From NCBI GenBank assembly GCA_032355985.1, contig JAUKVZ010000006.1, positions 205,312 to 269,311 of the forward strand: a DNA stretch of 64,000 nucleotides, written 5' to 3'. This DNA comes from Sarcodiotheca gaudichaudii (taxonomy: Eukaryota; Rhodophyta; Florideophyceae; Gigartinales; Solieriaceae). Position numbers and translations under genes: made by a program. The stretch's first letter is position 1, and every line of letters begins with the position of its first letter. The notes under the pieces were generated by a model that saw only the letters and a list, made by a program, of their open reading frames with translations, did not search any database and had not been told where the DNA came from. This document shows positions 9,006 to 19,155 of this stretch, in pieces.

Positions 9006-9578
9006 ATGGCAGTGCTGTGTGACACGCAGATTCGTGAACTGGTGGGGATCGAGCCATTTGAAGAGGGAGTCAAGAGAGAAGGATCAGTCTCCTTCGGACT
9101 CTCCAGCTACGGCTACGACGTGCGCGTCGGATCTCGATTCAAGATCTTTACGCCCACACCCGTCACCGGCGGCGTGACCGTCGTCGATCCAAAGGCCTTC
9201 TCCAGCGATCTCTTCATCGAGATCGACACGGATCTCAACGGCCAGGATCACGTCATCATCCCGCCCAACTCATTCGCCCTCGCCGAGACCGTCGAGCACT
9301 TCGACATCCCGCGTGAGGTCCTCGTGCTCTGCGTCGGCAAGAGCACCTACGCCCGCTGCGGCATCATCGTGAATGTCACCCCGCTTGAGCCGGAATGGCG
9401 CGGCAAGGTGACCATCGAAATCAGCAACACCACCCCGCTGCCCGCGAAGGTCTACGCCAATGAAGGCATCGCGCAGTTCGTCTTCCTCAAGGGAGATCGC
9501 GTCTGCGCCACCAGCTACGCGGACAAGGGGGGCAAGTACCAGGATCAGGACGGATTGACCCTGCCAAGGGTCGACTGA
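9006..9578 (+). CDS. dcd: dCTP deaminase
   Basis: 190 residues, normal for the family. It converts dCTP to dUTP (or, in bifunctional members, to dUMP), feeding dTTP synthesis. ATG 9006 is chosen over the longer frame opening at 8904 because [12 protein letters not shown] is the standard Dcd start and GAGGGA precedes it. Hallmarks: [11 protein letters not shown], the active-site region [10 protein letters not shown], the conserved [20 protein letters not shown]-type segment with the catalytic Glu, and [10 protein letters not shown]. It lies just upstream of nrdJ on the same strand, so two dNTP-supply genes are neighbours. Confidence 0.95.
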   Translation: MAVLCDTQIRELVGIEPFEEGVKREGSVSFGLSSYGYDVRVGSRFKIFTPTPVTGGVTVVDPKAFSSDLFIEIDTDLNGQDHVIIPPNSFALAETVEHFDIPREVLVLCVGKSTYARCGIIVNVTPLEPEWRGKVTIEISNTTPLPAKVYANEGIAQFVFLKGDRVCATSYADKGGKYQDQDGLTLPRVD

Positions 9579-9583
9579 GCGGC

Positions 9584-9613
9584 CGCGTATGGCCGCACTC
9601 CGGAGTACGCGGC
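9584..9613 (+). terminator. Hairpin between dcd and nrdJ
   Basis: A 7-bp outer stem (CCGCGTA / TACGCGG) encloses a GC-rich loop, just after the dcd stop. There is no clear T-tract, so it may be a weak terminator or part of the nrdJ leader. Confidence 0.35.
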
Positions 9614-9713
9614 TGTGCGCGTGCCCGGGGTTGTGTGAATTGTCGCAGACACAAGTTGAGAGCAACGAACAATCGGATGAGTTAGACCGCCAAGGACGGC
9701 GAAGGAAGGTTCA

Positions 9714-12700
9714 ATGAAGATCACCAGGATGTTCACGGTCGCGGGTCAGGATCCCTTCGAGCATGTCGAATGGACAAAGCGATCGTCGCGCATAGCCAAC
9801 CCGGATGGATCAGTCGTCTTCGAGATGCCCGATGCGGAAGTCCCGAAGTCATGGTCCCAGCTCGCGACGGACATCATGGTCAGCAAGTACTTCCGCAAGG
9901 CCGGCGTTCCGCAGTTTGACGCCGACACCGGCGAGCAGCTCTTCGACGATGACGGCCAGCCCGTCACCGGTCCGGAGCGCTCCGCGCGCCAGGTCATCGG
10001 AAGACTCGCAGGCTGCTGGCGACACTGGGGCGAAGCGCACAACTACTTCGACTCACCCGAAGATGCGCAGGCCTTCCATGATGAGCTGGCCTACATGCTC
10101 CTCCACCAGATCGCCGCCCCCAACAGCCCGCAGTGGTTCAACACCGGCCTTCAGTGGGCCTACGGCATCTCCGGCCCGGCGCAGGGTCACTTCTACGCCG
10201 ATCCGAAGACGGGCGATGTCTATCGCTCGCAGGATGCGTACTCCCATCCCCAGCCGCACGCATGCTTTATTCAGTCCGTCAGTGACGATCTCGTCAATCC
10301 CGGCGGCATCATGGATCTGTGGACGCGCGAGGCGCGCCTCTTCAAGTATGGCTCCGGCACCGGCACCAACTTCTCCTCCCTTCGCGCCGAGAACGAGAAC
10401 CTCAGCGGTGGCGGGAAGTCCAGCGGCCTGATGAGCTGGCTGAAGATCGGCGATCGCGCCGCCGGCGCCATCAAGAGCGGCGGCACCACCCGACGCGCCG
10501 CCAAGATGGTCTGCCTCGATCTGGACCACCCCGACATCGAGGACTTCGTCAACTGGAAAGTGCGCGAGGAGATCAAGGTCGCCGCGCTCGTCGAAGGCAT
10601 GAAGCATCTGCCCGACGATCAGAAGCGCACGGCTGAGAAGCTCGGTCTCGTCCTTGATTACGACTTCAACGGCGAGGCGTACTACACCGTCAGCGGGCAG
10701 AACTCGAATAACTCCGTCCGCATCCCGGATGAGTTCTTCGACGCGCTGGATAGCGCCGCCCCGTGGCGACTGCTCAATCGCACCGATGGCGAGATCGCCA
10801 AAGAGATCGACTCGGAAGATCTGTGGGATGAGATCGCCTTCGCCGCCTGGCGTTGCGCCGATCCCGGCGTGCAGTACGACGGCACGATCAACGCATGGCA
10901 CACCTGCCCGGAGTCGGGGCGCATCAACGCCTCCAACCCGTGCAGCGAGTACATGTTCCTCGATAACACGGCGTGCAATCTCGCCTCGATCAACCTGCTG
11001 AAGTTCTACAACGCCGACTCCTGCGCCTTCGATGTCGAGCGCTTCGAGCATGCGATCGATCTGTGGACGGTCGTCCTCGAGATCAGCGTTCTCATGGCGG
11101 CGTTCCCGAGCAAGGAAATCGCACAGCTCAGCTACGAGTACCGCACGCTTGGTTTGGGCTTCGCCAATCTCGGCGCCCTGCTCATGCAGGCGGGCATTCC
11201 GTATGACTCCGATGAAGGCCGCGCCGTCTGCGGCATGATCTCCTCCGTCCTCACCGGCCGCTCCTATCGCCAGTCGGCGATCATGGCCGAGCAGCTCGGC
11301 ACGTTCCGCGGCTACAAAGACAACGCCGAGCACATGCTTCGCGTCATCCGCAATCATCGCCGCGCCGCCCACGGCGTCGAGCGGCAGGCCGCCGGCCCCG
11401 AGGGCTACGAAGATCTGCGCATCAGCCCCGTGCCCATCGAGCATGGACTCGTCCGCTCCGGACGCATCAATCTCGCCAACGCCCGCGATCTGCTCGAGCA
11501 CGCGACGCAGGCATGGGATGAAGCGCTCACGCTCGGCGAGCTGCACGGCTTCCGCAACGCGCAGGTCTCCGTCATCGCGCCCACCGGCACCATCGGCCTG
11601 CTGATGGATTGCGATACGACCGGCGTCGAGCCGGACTTCGCCCTCGTCAAGTTCAAGAAGCTCGCCGGCGGCGGCTACTTCAAGATCGCCAACGCCTCGC
11701 TGCGTCCGGCGCTCGTCGCCCTTGGCTACAACGACGAGCAGGTCCGCGACATGCTGACGTATGTCCTCGGCACGCTCAGTCTCGATACGGCCATGCCGGA
11801 TGAGACCGGCCGCATGCTTGAAGGCGAAGGCACGCTGACGCGCTTCCTGCGCGACAACGGGCTCAACGATCAGGACATGCAGCGCATTGAAGATGCGCTT
11901 CCGGGCGTCTTCGAACTCACCTTCGCCATGAACGCATGGACGCTGGGCGATGAAGCGCTCGAACGCCTGGGTATGGATCCCGAGCGGGCGAAGAGCGATA
12001 AGGACTTCAATCTGCTCAGAGCCCTCGGCCTGACGCCCAAGCAGATCAACGCGCTCAACGACGCGATCTGCGGCGTGCAGACCATCGAAGGGGCGCCGCA
12101 TCTCAAGGATGAGCATCTGCCCGTCTTCGATTGCGCCAACAAGTGCGGCAAGAAGGGCAAGCGATTCATCGCCGTCGAAGGGCACATCCGCATGATGGCC
12201 GCGGCTCAGCCCTTCATCTCCGGCGCGATCAGCAAGACGATCAACCTGCCGCACGAGGCGACGGTTGACGAGATCAAGTCAGCGTACCGGCTGAGCTGGG
12301 AGCTGGGGTTGAAGGCGAACGCCCTCTATCGAGACGGGTGTAAGCTGAGTCAGCCCTTGTCTACCAAAAGTGGGTCCGAATCCGAATCCTCAGAATCCGA
12401 CGAAGCCGGGCGAGGAATGGACGAGTCCGAGATGCGAGTGCTGAGCGCCGTCGAGGATGAGGACGCGATCGAAGCAGCGCAGGAAGAAGTCGCCGGCGGC
12501 GTCGCGAAGATGGCGGACGCCGTCGCGCGAGGCGAAGGCGAACAGGTGGAGCTGGAGCGCGTGCGCATCGTGCATCGCCCGCTTCGTCAGCGCCTGCCCG
12601 ACACCCGCCGCTCGCTCACGCACAAGTTCAGCGTCGCCGGACACGAGGGCTACCTCACCGTCGGTCTCTACGAGAATGGCAAGCCCGGCGAGCTCTTCAT

Positions 12701-13310
12701 CACGATGAGCAAGGAAGGCTCCACCATCGGCGGCCTGATGGATTCACTCGGCACCGCGGTCAGCGTCGCCTTCCAGTACGGCGTGCCCGTCGAGAGCCTG
12801 GTCAACAAGTTCACGCATCAGCGCTTCGAGCCCAACGGCATGACGCTGAACCCGGACATCCCCATCGCCAAGAGCATCGTCGATTACATCTTCCGCTGGA
12901 TGGGCATGGAGTTCGTCGAAGGCTATCGCGAGGCCAACGCGCCCAATCGCAAGCCTGCCGAACCGAAGGATGAGCCGAAGAAGGCGCCGGAGAAGAAGCC
13001 GGACGAATCCAAAGACAAGACGCCCGAAGTCGTCATCGAGACCAAAGCGCCTGTCGGCGTCGCGGCGGACACGATCCATTCGCCCAACACGCCCGTCGGC
13101 TCCAACGGCGCCGTCACGGTCGTCGCGCGATCGATGAGCGCGACAAGCGCCCTGGTCACACCTGATGGCGCCGCGATGAGCACGCTCTCAGTTGCGATGC
13201 GCGATTGTCAGGGCGATGCGCCGGCGTGCGATGAATGCGGCGAGATCACCGTGCGAAACGGCACCTGCTACAAGTGCCTCAACTGCGGCCACTCCATGGG
13301 ATGCAGCTGA
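9714..13310 (+). CDS. nrdJ: Class II (adenosylcobalamin-dependent) ribonucleoside-diphosphate reductase
   Basis: 1198 residues; it reduces ribonucleotides to deoxyribonucleotides using a radical made from vitamin B12, independent of oxygen. ATG 9714 follows AAGGAAGG. The catalytic barrel is seen in ACFIQSVSDDL, GSGTGTNFSSLR, the active-site loop NPCSEYMFLDNTACNLASIN and IAPTGTIGLLMDCDTTG. An acidic serine-rich linker (about residues 885-905) leads to a domain with the TSCPD-like LTHKFSVAGHEGYLTVGLYE region. The extreme C-terminus carries CDECG and CYKCLNCGHSMGCS, Cys pairs that fit a zinc site and the redox-active tail that re-reduces the active site. No B12 riboswitch was recognised in the 135-base leader. 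Confidence 0.96.
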   Translation: MKITRMFTVAGQDPFEHVEWTKRSSRIANPDGSVVFEMPDAEVPKSWSQLATDIMVSKYFRKAGVPQFDADTGEQLFDDDGQPVTGPERSARQVIGRLAGCWRHWGEAHNYFDSPEDAQAFHDELAYMLLHQIAAPNSPQWFNTGLQWAYGISGPAQGHFYADPKTGDVYRSQDAYSHPQPHACFIQSVSDDLVNPGGIMDLWTREARLFKYGSGTGTNFSSLRAENENLSGGGKSSGLMSWLKIGDRAAGAIKSGGTTRRAAKMVCLDLDHPDIEDFVNWKVREEIKVAALVEGMKHLPDDQKRTAEKLGLVLDYDFNGEAYYTVSGQNSNNSVRIPDEFFDALDSAAPWRLLNRTDGEIAKEIDSEDLWDEIAFAAWRCADPGVQYDGTINAWHTCPESGRINASNPCSEYMFLDNTACNLASINLLKFYNADSCAFDVERFEHAIDLWTVVLEISVLMAAFPSKEIAQLSYEYRTLGLGFANLGALLMQAGIPYDSDEGRAVCGMISSVLTGRSYRQSAIMAEQLGTFRGYKDNAEHMLRVIRNHRRAAHGVERQAAGPEGYEDLRISPVPIEHGLVRSGRINLANARDLLEHATQAWDEALTLGELHGFRNAQVSVIAPTGTIGLLMDCDTTGVEPDFALVKFKKLAGGGYFKIANASLRPALVALGYNDEQVRDMLTYVLGTLSLDTAMPDETGRMLEGEGTLTRFLRDNGLNDQDMQRIEDALPGVFELTFAMNAWTLGDEALERLGMDPERAKSDKDFNLLRALGLTPKQINALNDAICGVQTIEGAPHLKDEHLPVFDCANKCGKKGKRFIAVEGHIRMMAAAQPFISGAISKTINLPHEATVDEIKSAYRLSWELGLKANALYRDGCKLSQPLSTKSGSESESSESDEAGRGMDESEMRVLSAVEDEDAIEAAQEEVAGGVAKMADAVARGEGEQVELERVRIVHRPLRQRLPDTRRSLTHKFSVAGHEGYLTVGLYENGKPGELFITMSKEGSTIGGLMDSLGTAVSVAFQYGVPVESLVNKFTHQRFEPNGMTLNPDIPIAKSIVDYIFRWMGMEFVEGYREANAPNRKPAEPKDEPKKAPEKKPDESKDKTPEVVIETKAPVGVAADTIHSPNTPVGSNGAVTVVARSMSATSALVTPDGAAMSTLSVAMRDCQGDAPACDECGEITVRNGTCYKCLNCGHSMGCS

Positions 13311-13747
13311 GGCGCACACGATTCAATGAAGGATCTCACGAAGGAACGAGAGACGAAAGGACCCCCTTCAACGACAGATTGAACTGAGACGCGTCGGTGA
13401 AAGCCGGCGCGATGAGCGTGTTCGGTCGAGCTCCGAACGAACACGATCAACCGAGGAGGAGCGCCAGGAGGGCGAGCCTGAGGTTGGCGAAGGAAGGATC
13501 CTCCGCCCGTGCAGTGTTGGAAAGGACCCCGACCTGCGCGACTGTGACGACTCCGGAGGGGCGAGCAATCGTCCTGGTCACAGGGGCCAGCGCAAGAAAC
13601 GGAAGTGCAGACGCGCCTTCCCTCTTCCTCCTCGGCTCTTTTCTCGATACACGCCCGCCGAAACCGCGGGCAGACAAGCCACCCCCCACCCGAAGGGTGT
13701 CGCCGCCTTGCAATGAGGCGACACGCGGCGCCCTTCACCTCTTCGTT
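13311..13747. other. Long transcribed-looking region after nrdJ without a convincing gene
   Basis: About 440 bases lie between the nrdJ stop and the terminator at 13748-13783. The open frames here have no signal peptide, motif or ribosome site and look like chance frames in GC-rich DNA. Several hairpins are visible, such as GTTCGG / CCGAAC at about 13421-13439 and CTGG / CCAG around 13573-13590. It could be a long 3' untranslated region of nrdJ or a separate small RNA. Confidence 0.35.
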
Positions 13748-13783
13748 CCCCGAGCGGAGCCCACCGCCGCTCGGGGAATTTTT
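13748..13783 (+). terminator. Rho-independent terminator
   Basis: A perfect 10-bp stem (CCCCGAGCGG / CCGCTCGGGG) with a 9-base loop is followed by AATTTTTAT. It is 437 bases downstream of nrdJ. Confidence 0.85.
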
Positions 13784-13959
13784 ATGCGCGCACGCAGCGG
13801 GCCACATTTCGTGTCTGGCCGCGAAAACCCGTCTGAGACGTCAGGATGGGTGGTTTTCATTGCTGAAATGCGTGTGTGCGGCGTTAGAATGAGTTTGTCG
13901 GCATGGCGCCGCAGCGCCGCATCCTCTCCGCGACCGAGAGGACGATCCGGAGCATCACT

Positions 13960-16002
13960 ATGCGCACAACACTCGCCTCGCGCTTCCTGCGATTTGTCGC
14001 GCTCACGGCGATTCTTGCTTTCGTCAGTCCCGGCGCCTTTGCCGGTCAGCAGTGCGACCCGGAGTTGATCACGTCGTTCGGCGGGATCGCCAAGGATGTC
14101 TTCATCGACGGAGATACGGCTTACGTCGCCAACGGCGACGGCGGCCTGCTCATCCTCGACATCAGTGATCCCGCAAATCCCACGTTCGTTGGTTCCGTCG
14201 ACACGCCGGGTGACGCCGTCGGCGTCGCAGTCAGCGGCGATCTCGCATGTATTGCCGACACCCAGCCGGATGGCGGCCTTCGGATCATTGACATCACAGA
14301 TCGTTCAGAGCCTGTGATTGTTCAATCGCTCTTCGCCAATAGATCTCTCGTAGGCGTCGTGATGAAGGACGAGATCGCGTTCGTGGCGATCGATTTTGGA
14401 GGCGTCTCCATTGTTGACCTGAGCGATCCGGCCAATCCGGACATCCTCGGCACGATCGGCGGATCTCGGCCGAGAGAAGTCGTGGTGAATAACGGCCTCG
14501 CTCACATCGCGTCTCTCTTTGACGGGTACATCATTGCCGATGTGAGTGATCCTGAGAGCCCCTTTGTCATCGGCTCAATCGATCTTCCTGATCCTGCATG
14601 GGGCGTCGCGCTCGACGACAACATAGCGTGCGTCTGCATTGCTGAATCCGGTCTCGCCTTCGTCGATATCACCGACCCGACAGCCCCGACCATTGTGAGC
14701 ACGATTGACAACACGCCCGGTTTTGCGCAACGCGTGGCCCTCAAAGACGGAATCGCCTTTGTCACCGATGCATACAGTCTCCAGGCGTACAACTACTCGA
14801 GTCCGGCAAGACCCATTTTCATTGGCGCGCTGGACACACCAGGCTCACCCACGAACTTCAAACTTAGCGGAGACACCGTCTTCCTGGTGGACAGCGGATT
14901 CGGGATTCAGGTTGTGGATGTAAGCGTACCGACGATGCCATCAATGATTGGATCGCACCGCACGCCGAGCGGGATCAAGAGTCTTGCGCACCGGGACGAC
15001 TTGATCTATTACGTCTCTTCGCTCGGCAGACTCGACATTGTAAATGTGCAGGATCCGCAACGTCCGTTCATCTGCGCATCGGCGCAGGTCGAATCCAGCG
15101 TGTTCAATAAGTGCACCGTCAGTGGTGGATACGCCTATGTCACGACCACCGATTTCAAACTGCTCGTATTTGACGTGAGCCAACCATCGAGTTTGGGTAT
15201 CACGCTCGTGGGGCAAGTGGATCTTCCCGGCGAGCCGGAATGCGTCGAAGTGGTCGGTGATATCGCGTGCGTCACTCAGCGGGAATCAGCCCTTCATGTG
15301 ATCAATGTCAGCGATCCGACTGACCCCGCCCTGGTCGGTTCAGTGACCTTTGGCACAGAGAGCATCCCGATTGGCGCACAGGATGTGAAAGTCATCGACA
15401 ATCTCGCGTATGTAGCGGGTGATTATCACGGCGGCCTGCAGATTGTCGATATCAGTGATCCGACGGATCCCATCATCATCGGCGGTATGAATACCCCGGG
15501 CAGCGCCTACGGCGTCGACGTAGTTGGCGATCTGGCATTCATCGCGGATTTCAACGAAGGCCTGCAGATCCTGGATGTCTCGGATCCCACCAACCCTGTC
15601 ATCATTGGGGCCGAGGACTCAGTCGGCGGCTTAGTCGTGGAAGTGACTGGCGCCATCGCGTACGTCGCAGGTGGTGGGAGCAGGGTCGACATTCTGGATG
15701 TCGCGAATCCTTCGAATCCTGTGCTCATCGGCGACTTCATCCCGGGTGACAGAGCCTGGCATCTCGAAGCAGACGGCGGACTGGTTTACATAGGCGCGGG
15801 AACCTCCGGCCTACAGATCGTGAATGTTTCCACCTGCTTCGAATCAACTGACCTCAACGGCGATGGCTTCACAAACGCCTTCGATCTCGCGCTGCTCATC
15901 GGAAGCTGGGGCCCCAACCCCGGACATCCCGCAGACATCGATCGCGACGGCGTCGTCGGCGCTTCAGACCTCGCCAACCTCCTCGGCAACTGGCTGCAGT
16001 AA
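13960..16002 (+). CDS. Secreted LVIVD beta-propeller-like repeat protein with C-terminal dockerin
   Basis: 680 residues from ATG 13960, which begins a signal peptide (FLRFVALTAILAFVSPGAFA); an in-frame ATG at 13903 adds 19 residues of non-signal sequence. About thirteen repeats of roughly 45 residues follow, each with a core such as DISDPANPTFVG or DVSDPTNPVIIG, the LVIVD repeat, expected to form a beta-propeller. The last 50 residues are a dockerin pair: TDLNGDGFTNAFDLALL and DIDRDGVVGASDLANLL, with Ca ligands at the 1, 3, 5, 9 and 12 positions. It is probably exported and attached to a partner or the cell surface. Its ligand is unknown. Confidence 0.85.
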   Translation: MRTTLASRFLRFVALTAILAFVSPGAFAGQQCDPELITSFGGIAKDVFIDGDTAYVANGDGGLLILDISDPANPTFVGSVDTPGDAVGVAVSGDLACIADTQPDGGLRIIDITDRSEPVIVQSLFANRSLVGVVMKDEIAFVAIDFGGVSIVDLSDPANPDILGTIGGSRPREVVVNNGLAHIASLFDGYIIADVSDPESPFVIGSIDLPDPAWGVALDDNIACVCIAESGLAFVDITDPTAPTIVSTIDNTPGFAQRVALKDGIAFVTDAYSLQAYNYSSPARPIFIGALDTPGSPTNFKLSGDTVFLVDSGFGIQVVDVSVPTMPSMIGSHRTPSGIKSLAHRDDLIYYVSSLGRLDIVNVQDPQRPFICASAQVESSVFNKCTVSGGYAYVTTTDFKLLVFDVSQPSSLGITLVGQVDLPGEPECVEVVGDIACVTQRESALHVINVSDPTDPALVGSVTFGTESIPIGAQDVKVIDNLAYVAGDYHGGLQIVDISDPTDPIIIGGMNTPGSAYGVDVVGDLAFIADFNEGLQILDVSDPTNPVIIGAEDSVGGLVVEVTGAIAYVAGGGSRVDILDVANPSNPVLIGDFIPGDRAWHLEADGGLVYIGAGTSGLQIVNVSTCFESTDLNGDGFTNAFDLALLIGSWGPNPGHPADIDRDGVVGASDLANLLGNWLQ

Positions 16003-16041
16003 TTGCTGATGAACGGCGCTTCGCGCTCTGGATGATGACGC

Positions 16042-17466
16042 TCAAAACCGCGTCAATAACCGAAAGCCCAGCACCACGCCCTCATCCAGATCATCCGTCG
16101 GCGGCTGCACGAACTGCAGATCCACCGTCAGGCCCGTCGCCGGCGTCAGTGCGACGTTGTAGAACGCCTCAAACCCCTGCGCCGAGCTGTTCAGATCCGC
16201 CGCGCTCGAAAGACGGGTCGTCTGCACCTGGTTGTAGTAGTAGCCGAAGCCGAACGAATCCTGCTCGCGATGCGGAATCAAGCCGCGTCCGCCGATGCCG
16301 ACGCTGAAGGCCAGCTCAATCGGATTCGTATCGTCATCCGCCCAGCCGAAGCGAGTGAAGACGCCAATGCCTCGCATGTTCGGCGTCAATCCCGAAAGAT
16401 CCAGCGGCTTGGCCTTCTCACCCTCCGCCGGCGCTTCCGTCCACAGATACTGCCAGGCGCTGATCGACATCGACCATGAATCATCCGAATCCGGCCGCGG
16501 CACGAGTTCGTTGTTGTCATTACGAACAAAGCGCCGCCCGATCGTGCGAAACTCATTGTCCCACGCGTACGAGCCATTGATATTAAACCCGCCCGGCAGA
16601 TCGCCCAGCCGATACTGCGCCTGGAAGCTGCCCGATGCCGTCCATCCTTCGCCGAAGTCGCTGAAGCCCGAAGTCGTGGATGAATCGGATGTATTCATGA
16701 TCGCCGCGGACATCGTGATCCACGGAATCGGCTGCACGATGAAGCCGCCGCCCAGCGTGCTGTAAGGCACCGTCACCAGCACGACGGGGCTGAATACGAA
16801 GTTCAGATTCTGAAACTGCGCCATGCCTCGGCCGGCCGCAAACGCATTCGGATCGCCATCCAATGTGTCGAACTTGCCGAGGAAGATCGCAAACGTGTCG
16901 GAGAAATACTGCGTGTACGACAGCGTCGTGATCGCCAGCGGAATCTCCTCCTGCGGCTCATTCGTCGGCGGCAGGAAGAAGTTCGTATCAACCGGCAGGA
17001 TCGAGCCCGCCTCGCTATTAACCGAGTTGCCGAAGCGCGACTGCCCACGCACCTCAACCAGCGCGCCATCCAGCACACCCATGCGCATCAGGTCAAATGA
17101 CAGGTTGTAGTCCATCGTGTTGCCCCACACGGTGGTCTCATCGTGCCCGCCATCAAGCACCGACTCGACAGTCGACACCCAGTCGATGTTGAACTGAACG
17201 CCGTCGTTCGCAAGCTTCGTCCGCGCGCCGCCCAGATCGCCCAGCAGCCACTGGCGCTCGGTGAAACCGCCCGCGTAATCGGGAATGGGCAGAATGCCCT
17301 TGCTGGCCGGCTTGTCGGCCGGCGCATCCGCCTTCGCAGCGTCGGTCGCGGACGCCTTGTCCGGCGCTGTCGTATCCGAAGAGTGCTGTGCAGTCGCACG
17401 CTGGCCCGCGATCGCGCACAATCCGGCGCAGGCGACGACTGTGAAATTGCAGAATCTCAAACGCAT
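16042..17466 (-). CDS. OprB-family carbohydrate-selective porin
   Basis: 474 residues from ATG 17466, preceded by GGAGG. The longer frame up to 17631 lacks a signal peptide at its start, whereas MRLRFCNFTVVACAGLCAIA provides one. After an Ala/Asp/Lys-rich linker comes the OprB start LLGDLGGARTKLANDGVQFN and alternating beta strands through to the C-terminus, which ends in LLTRF, a typical outer-membrane beta-barrel ending in an aromatic residue. OprB porins pass sugars across the outer membrane. Its presence supports an outer membrane in this organism. It is convergent with the LVIVD-repeat gene, 39 bases away. Confidence 0.85.
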   Translation of the reverse strand: MRLRFCNFTVVACAGLCAIAGQRATAQHSSDTTAPDKASATDAAKADAPADKPASKGILPIPDYAGGFTERQWLLGDLGGARTKLANDGVQFNIDWVSTVESVLDGGHDETTVWGNTMDYNLSFDLMRMGVLDGALVEVRGQSRFGNSVNSEAGSILPVDTNFFLPPTNEPQEEIPLAITTLSYTQYFSDTFAIFLGKFDTLDGDPNAFAAGRGMAQFQNLNFVFSPVVLVTVPYSTLGGGFIVQPIPWITMSAAIMNTSDSSTTSGFSDFGEGWTASGSFQAQYRLGDLPGGFNINGSYAWDNEFRTIGRRFVRNDNNELVPRPDSDDSWSMSISAWQYLWTEAPAEGEKAKPLDLSGLTPNMRGIGVFTRFGWADDDTNPIELAFSVGIGGRGLIPHREQDSFGFGYYYNQVQTTRLSSAADLNSSAQGFEAFYNVALTPATGLTVDLQFVQPPTDDLDEGVVLGFRLLTRF

Positions 17467-17726
17467 GGCGGGTAGAGCCTCCGACTGGCGGGTCCTTCTC
17501 AGGCGCACAATACGAGCGCGGCCGCAATCGCCATTGGCAGCATCCTGGCTCGATGAGCTGCAAATATGGTGAAACCGTGCGCTGTCGATGACATCGTGTG
17601 CCCTCCTGTCCGTGTGGATCGGCGCCATCATAAACGGCAGGCCGCTCGCCCTGCAGGTGATCGACAGATCCTGACATGGCGAGCGCCTGGGCGACGCTTC
17701 TGCGTCCAGGCCACTATTCTTGACCC

Positions 17727-19151
17727 ATGATGAACCCGATCCAACTTGTCGTGGTGATGGCTCTGGCCGCGAGCGTCACCTGCGGCTGCGCTTCACATCA
17801 TCCAGCTCAACCGTCACAGGCAGTGTCACAGCCGGACGCCATCCGCAGCATCGGTCAGGGCGCTGTCGATGACGATGGCGTCGTCGGCCTCTCCATCGCA
17901 GTCGCTGTCGATGGTGAGATCATCTTCGCCGACGGGTTCGGATTCACCGATGCGGCCGGCAGCCAGCGAGCATCCGCGTGGACGATCTACGACATCGCGT
18001 CCGTCGGCAAGCAGTTCACGGCCGCCGCCATCATGCGACTGATCGACGAGGGCAGGCTTTCGCTCGATGATCGGATTCGTGACATCGTCCCGGAAACGCC
18101 GGCGCATTTCCCGAACGCGACGATTCGCGAGCTGCTCAATCACACCTCCGGTTTCGTCGGAGGAAGACTTGACGAGCTGAATCCGCCGCCCGGCCTCGAT
18201 CAGGCGCGATCCGGGATGGAAGTGCTGCAGGATGTCGAACTCATGGAAGGACGAACGCTGTATGCCCCGTCAGAGACATGGGTGTACTGCAATCCGGGCT
18301 ATCTCATGCTTGGTGTCGTCGTCGAAGTTGTCTCGGGACGGCCCTATGCGGACTTCATCCAGAATGAACTCCTTCGGCCCGCCGGCATCACAACGATGAC
18401 AGTCGGCCGGCGCGCCCCCGGCCCGATCATGTCCCAATCTCTGCAACGAACCGAAGAAGGCGTGCGGCCCGTGCCTTTCATTCATATGTCCGTCTACGGA
18501 GGACAGGGATCCGTGTGCAGCAGCGTCGTCGATCTGCTCGCCTGGGAAGCGGCGCTGGATGGTGGCCGCATCATCAGCGCTGCATCACTCAGGAAGTTCA
18601 GATCACCGGCGCAGGTGACGGGGAAGACTTCGACTGTGAGCGTTCCCTACGGCATGGCCCAGCGCATGGGCGCCCTCGGCGGCTACAGCAAAGTGGGTCA
18701 CACCGGCACCTTCGATGGCGGCTCCGCAGCGCTTGCGCATTACCCGGACGCAGGGCTCACGATCGCGGTCGTGACAAACACGCGCGGCAAGGGCATTCCC
18801 CATGCGCTGTCCATCGAAGGCGATGTCGCCCGGGTCATGCTCGGAGTGAACCATGTCGATCCGATGGTCCAGCGACAGCCGATTACAAGTGTAGACCAGC
18901 GGCGCATCGAAGGCGCCTACGGCGATGAGCTCGACTATCGCGCGACGGTCGGCGACAATGACATCCTGATCATCTCCAGAAAGGGCAAGGAGATCGGGCG
19001 CCTGGCGCACACGGGCGACTTGTCTTTCCGGTATATCGCACAGCCGCAGAACCGGGAATGGTTCGTTCTCGATGGCGACAGCGCGGGCTGGTGGATGTAC
19101 GAATCCAACGGCTTCCTGATGGAAGTCATTCGAAGGTCGGACGAGCAGTAA
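17727..19151 (+). CDS. Class C beta-lactamase-fold serine hydrolase, probable lipoprotein
   Basis: 474 residues. The N-terminus (hydrophobic stretch ending VTCGC near residue 21) looks like a lipoprotein signal. The beta-lactamase/penicillin-binding fold shows the three expected motifs: SVGK (Ser92, Lys95), YCN (Tyr187, Asn189) and HTG (325-327). Family members include esterases, D-aminopeptidases and true AmpC enzymes; this one has a C-terminal extension of about 110 residues with beta character (DYRATVGDNDILII) as in the DUF3471-type tail. A resistance role should not be assumed. It stands alone on its strand between the porin and DUF1579 genes. Confidence 0.88.
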   Translation: MMNPIQLVVVMALAASVTCGCASHHPAQPSQAVSQPDAIRSIGQGAVDDDGVVGLSIAVAVDGEIIFADGFGFTDAAGSQRASAWTIYDIASVGKQFTAAAIMRLIDEGRLSLDDRIRDIVPETPAHFPNATIRELLNHTSGFVGGRLDELNPPPGLDQARSGMEVLQDVELMEGRTLYAPSETWVYCNPGYLMLGVVVEVVSGRPYADFIQNELLRPAGITTMTVGRRAPGPIMSQSLQRTEEGVRPVPFIHMSVYGGQGSVCSSVVDLLAWEAALDGGRIISAASLRKFRSPAQVTGKTSTVSVPYGMAQRMGALGGYSKVGHTGTFDGGSAALAHYPDAGLTIAVVTNTRGKGIPHALSIEGDVARVMLGVNHVDPMVQRQPITSVDQRRIEGAYGDELDYRATVGDNDILIISRKGKEIGRLAHTGDLSFRYIAQPQNREWFVLDGDSAGWWMYESNGFLMEVIRRSDEQ

Positions 19152-19155
19152 TCAG

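Noticed and set aside
9579-9713. Cobalamin riboswitch before the B12-dependent reductase gene
   Set aside because: The 135-base leader is short and no B12-box-like sequence could be recognised.
10053-12254. A 733-codon open frame on the minus strand opposite nrdJ
   Set aside because: It mirrors the codon pattern of nrdJ, lacks domains, and nrdJ is an unmistakable gene on the plus strand.
13397-14068. Plus-strand frame after nrdJ as a protein gene
   Set aside because: It spans a clear terminator and the start of the LVIVD-repeat gene in another frame, and has no domain.
17727-19151. Antibiotic-resistance AmpC
   Set aside because: The fold is shared by esterases and peptidases; the C-terminal extension and lack of an ampR neighbour argue against a clinical-type AmpC.
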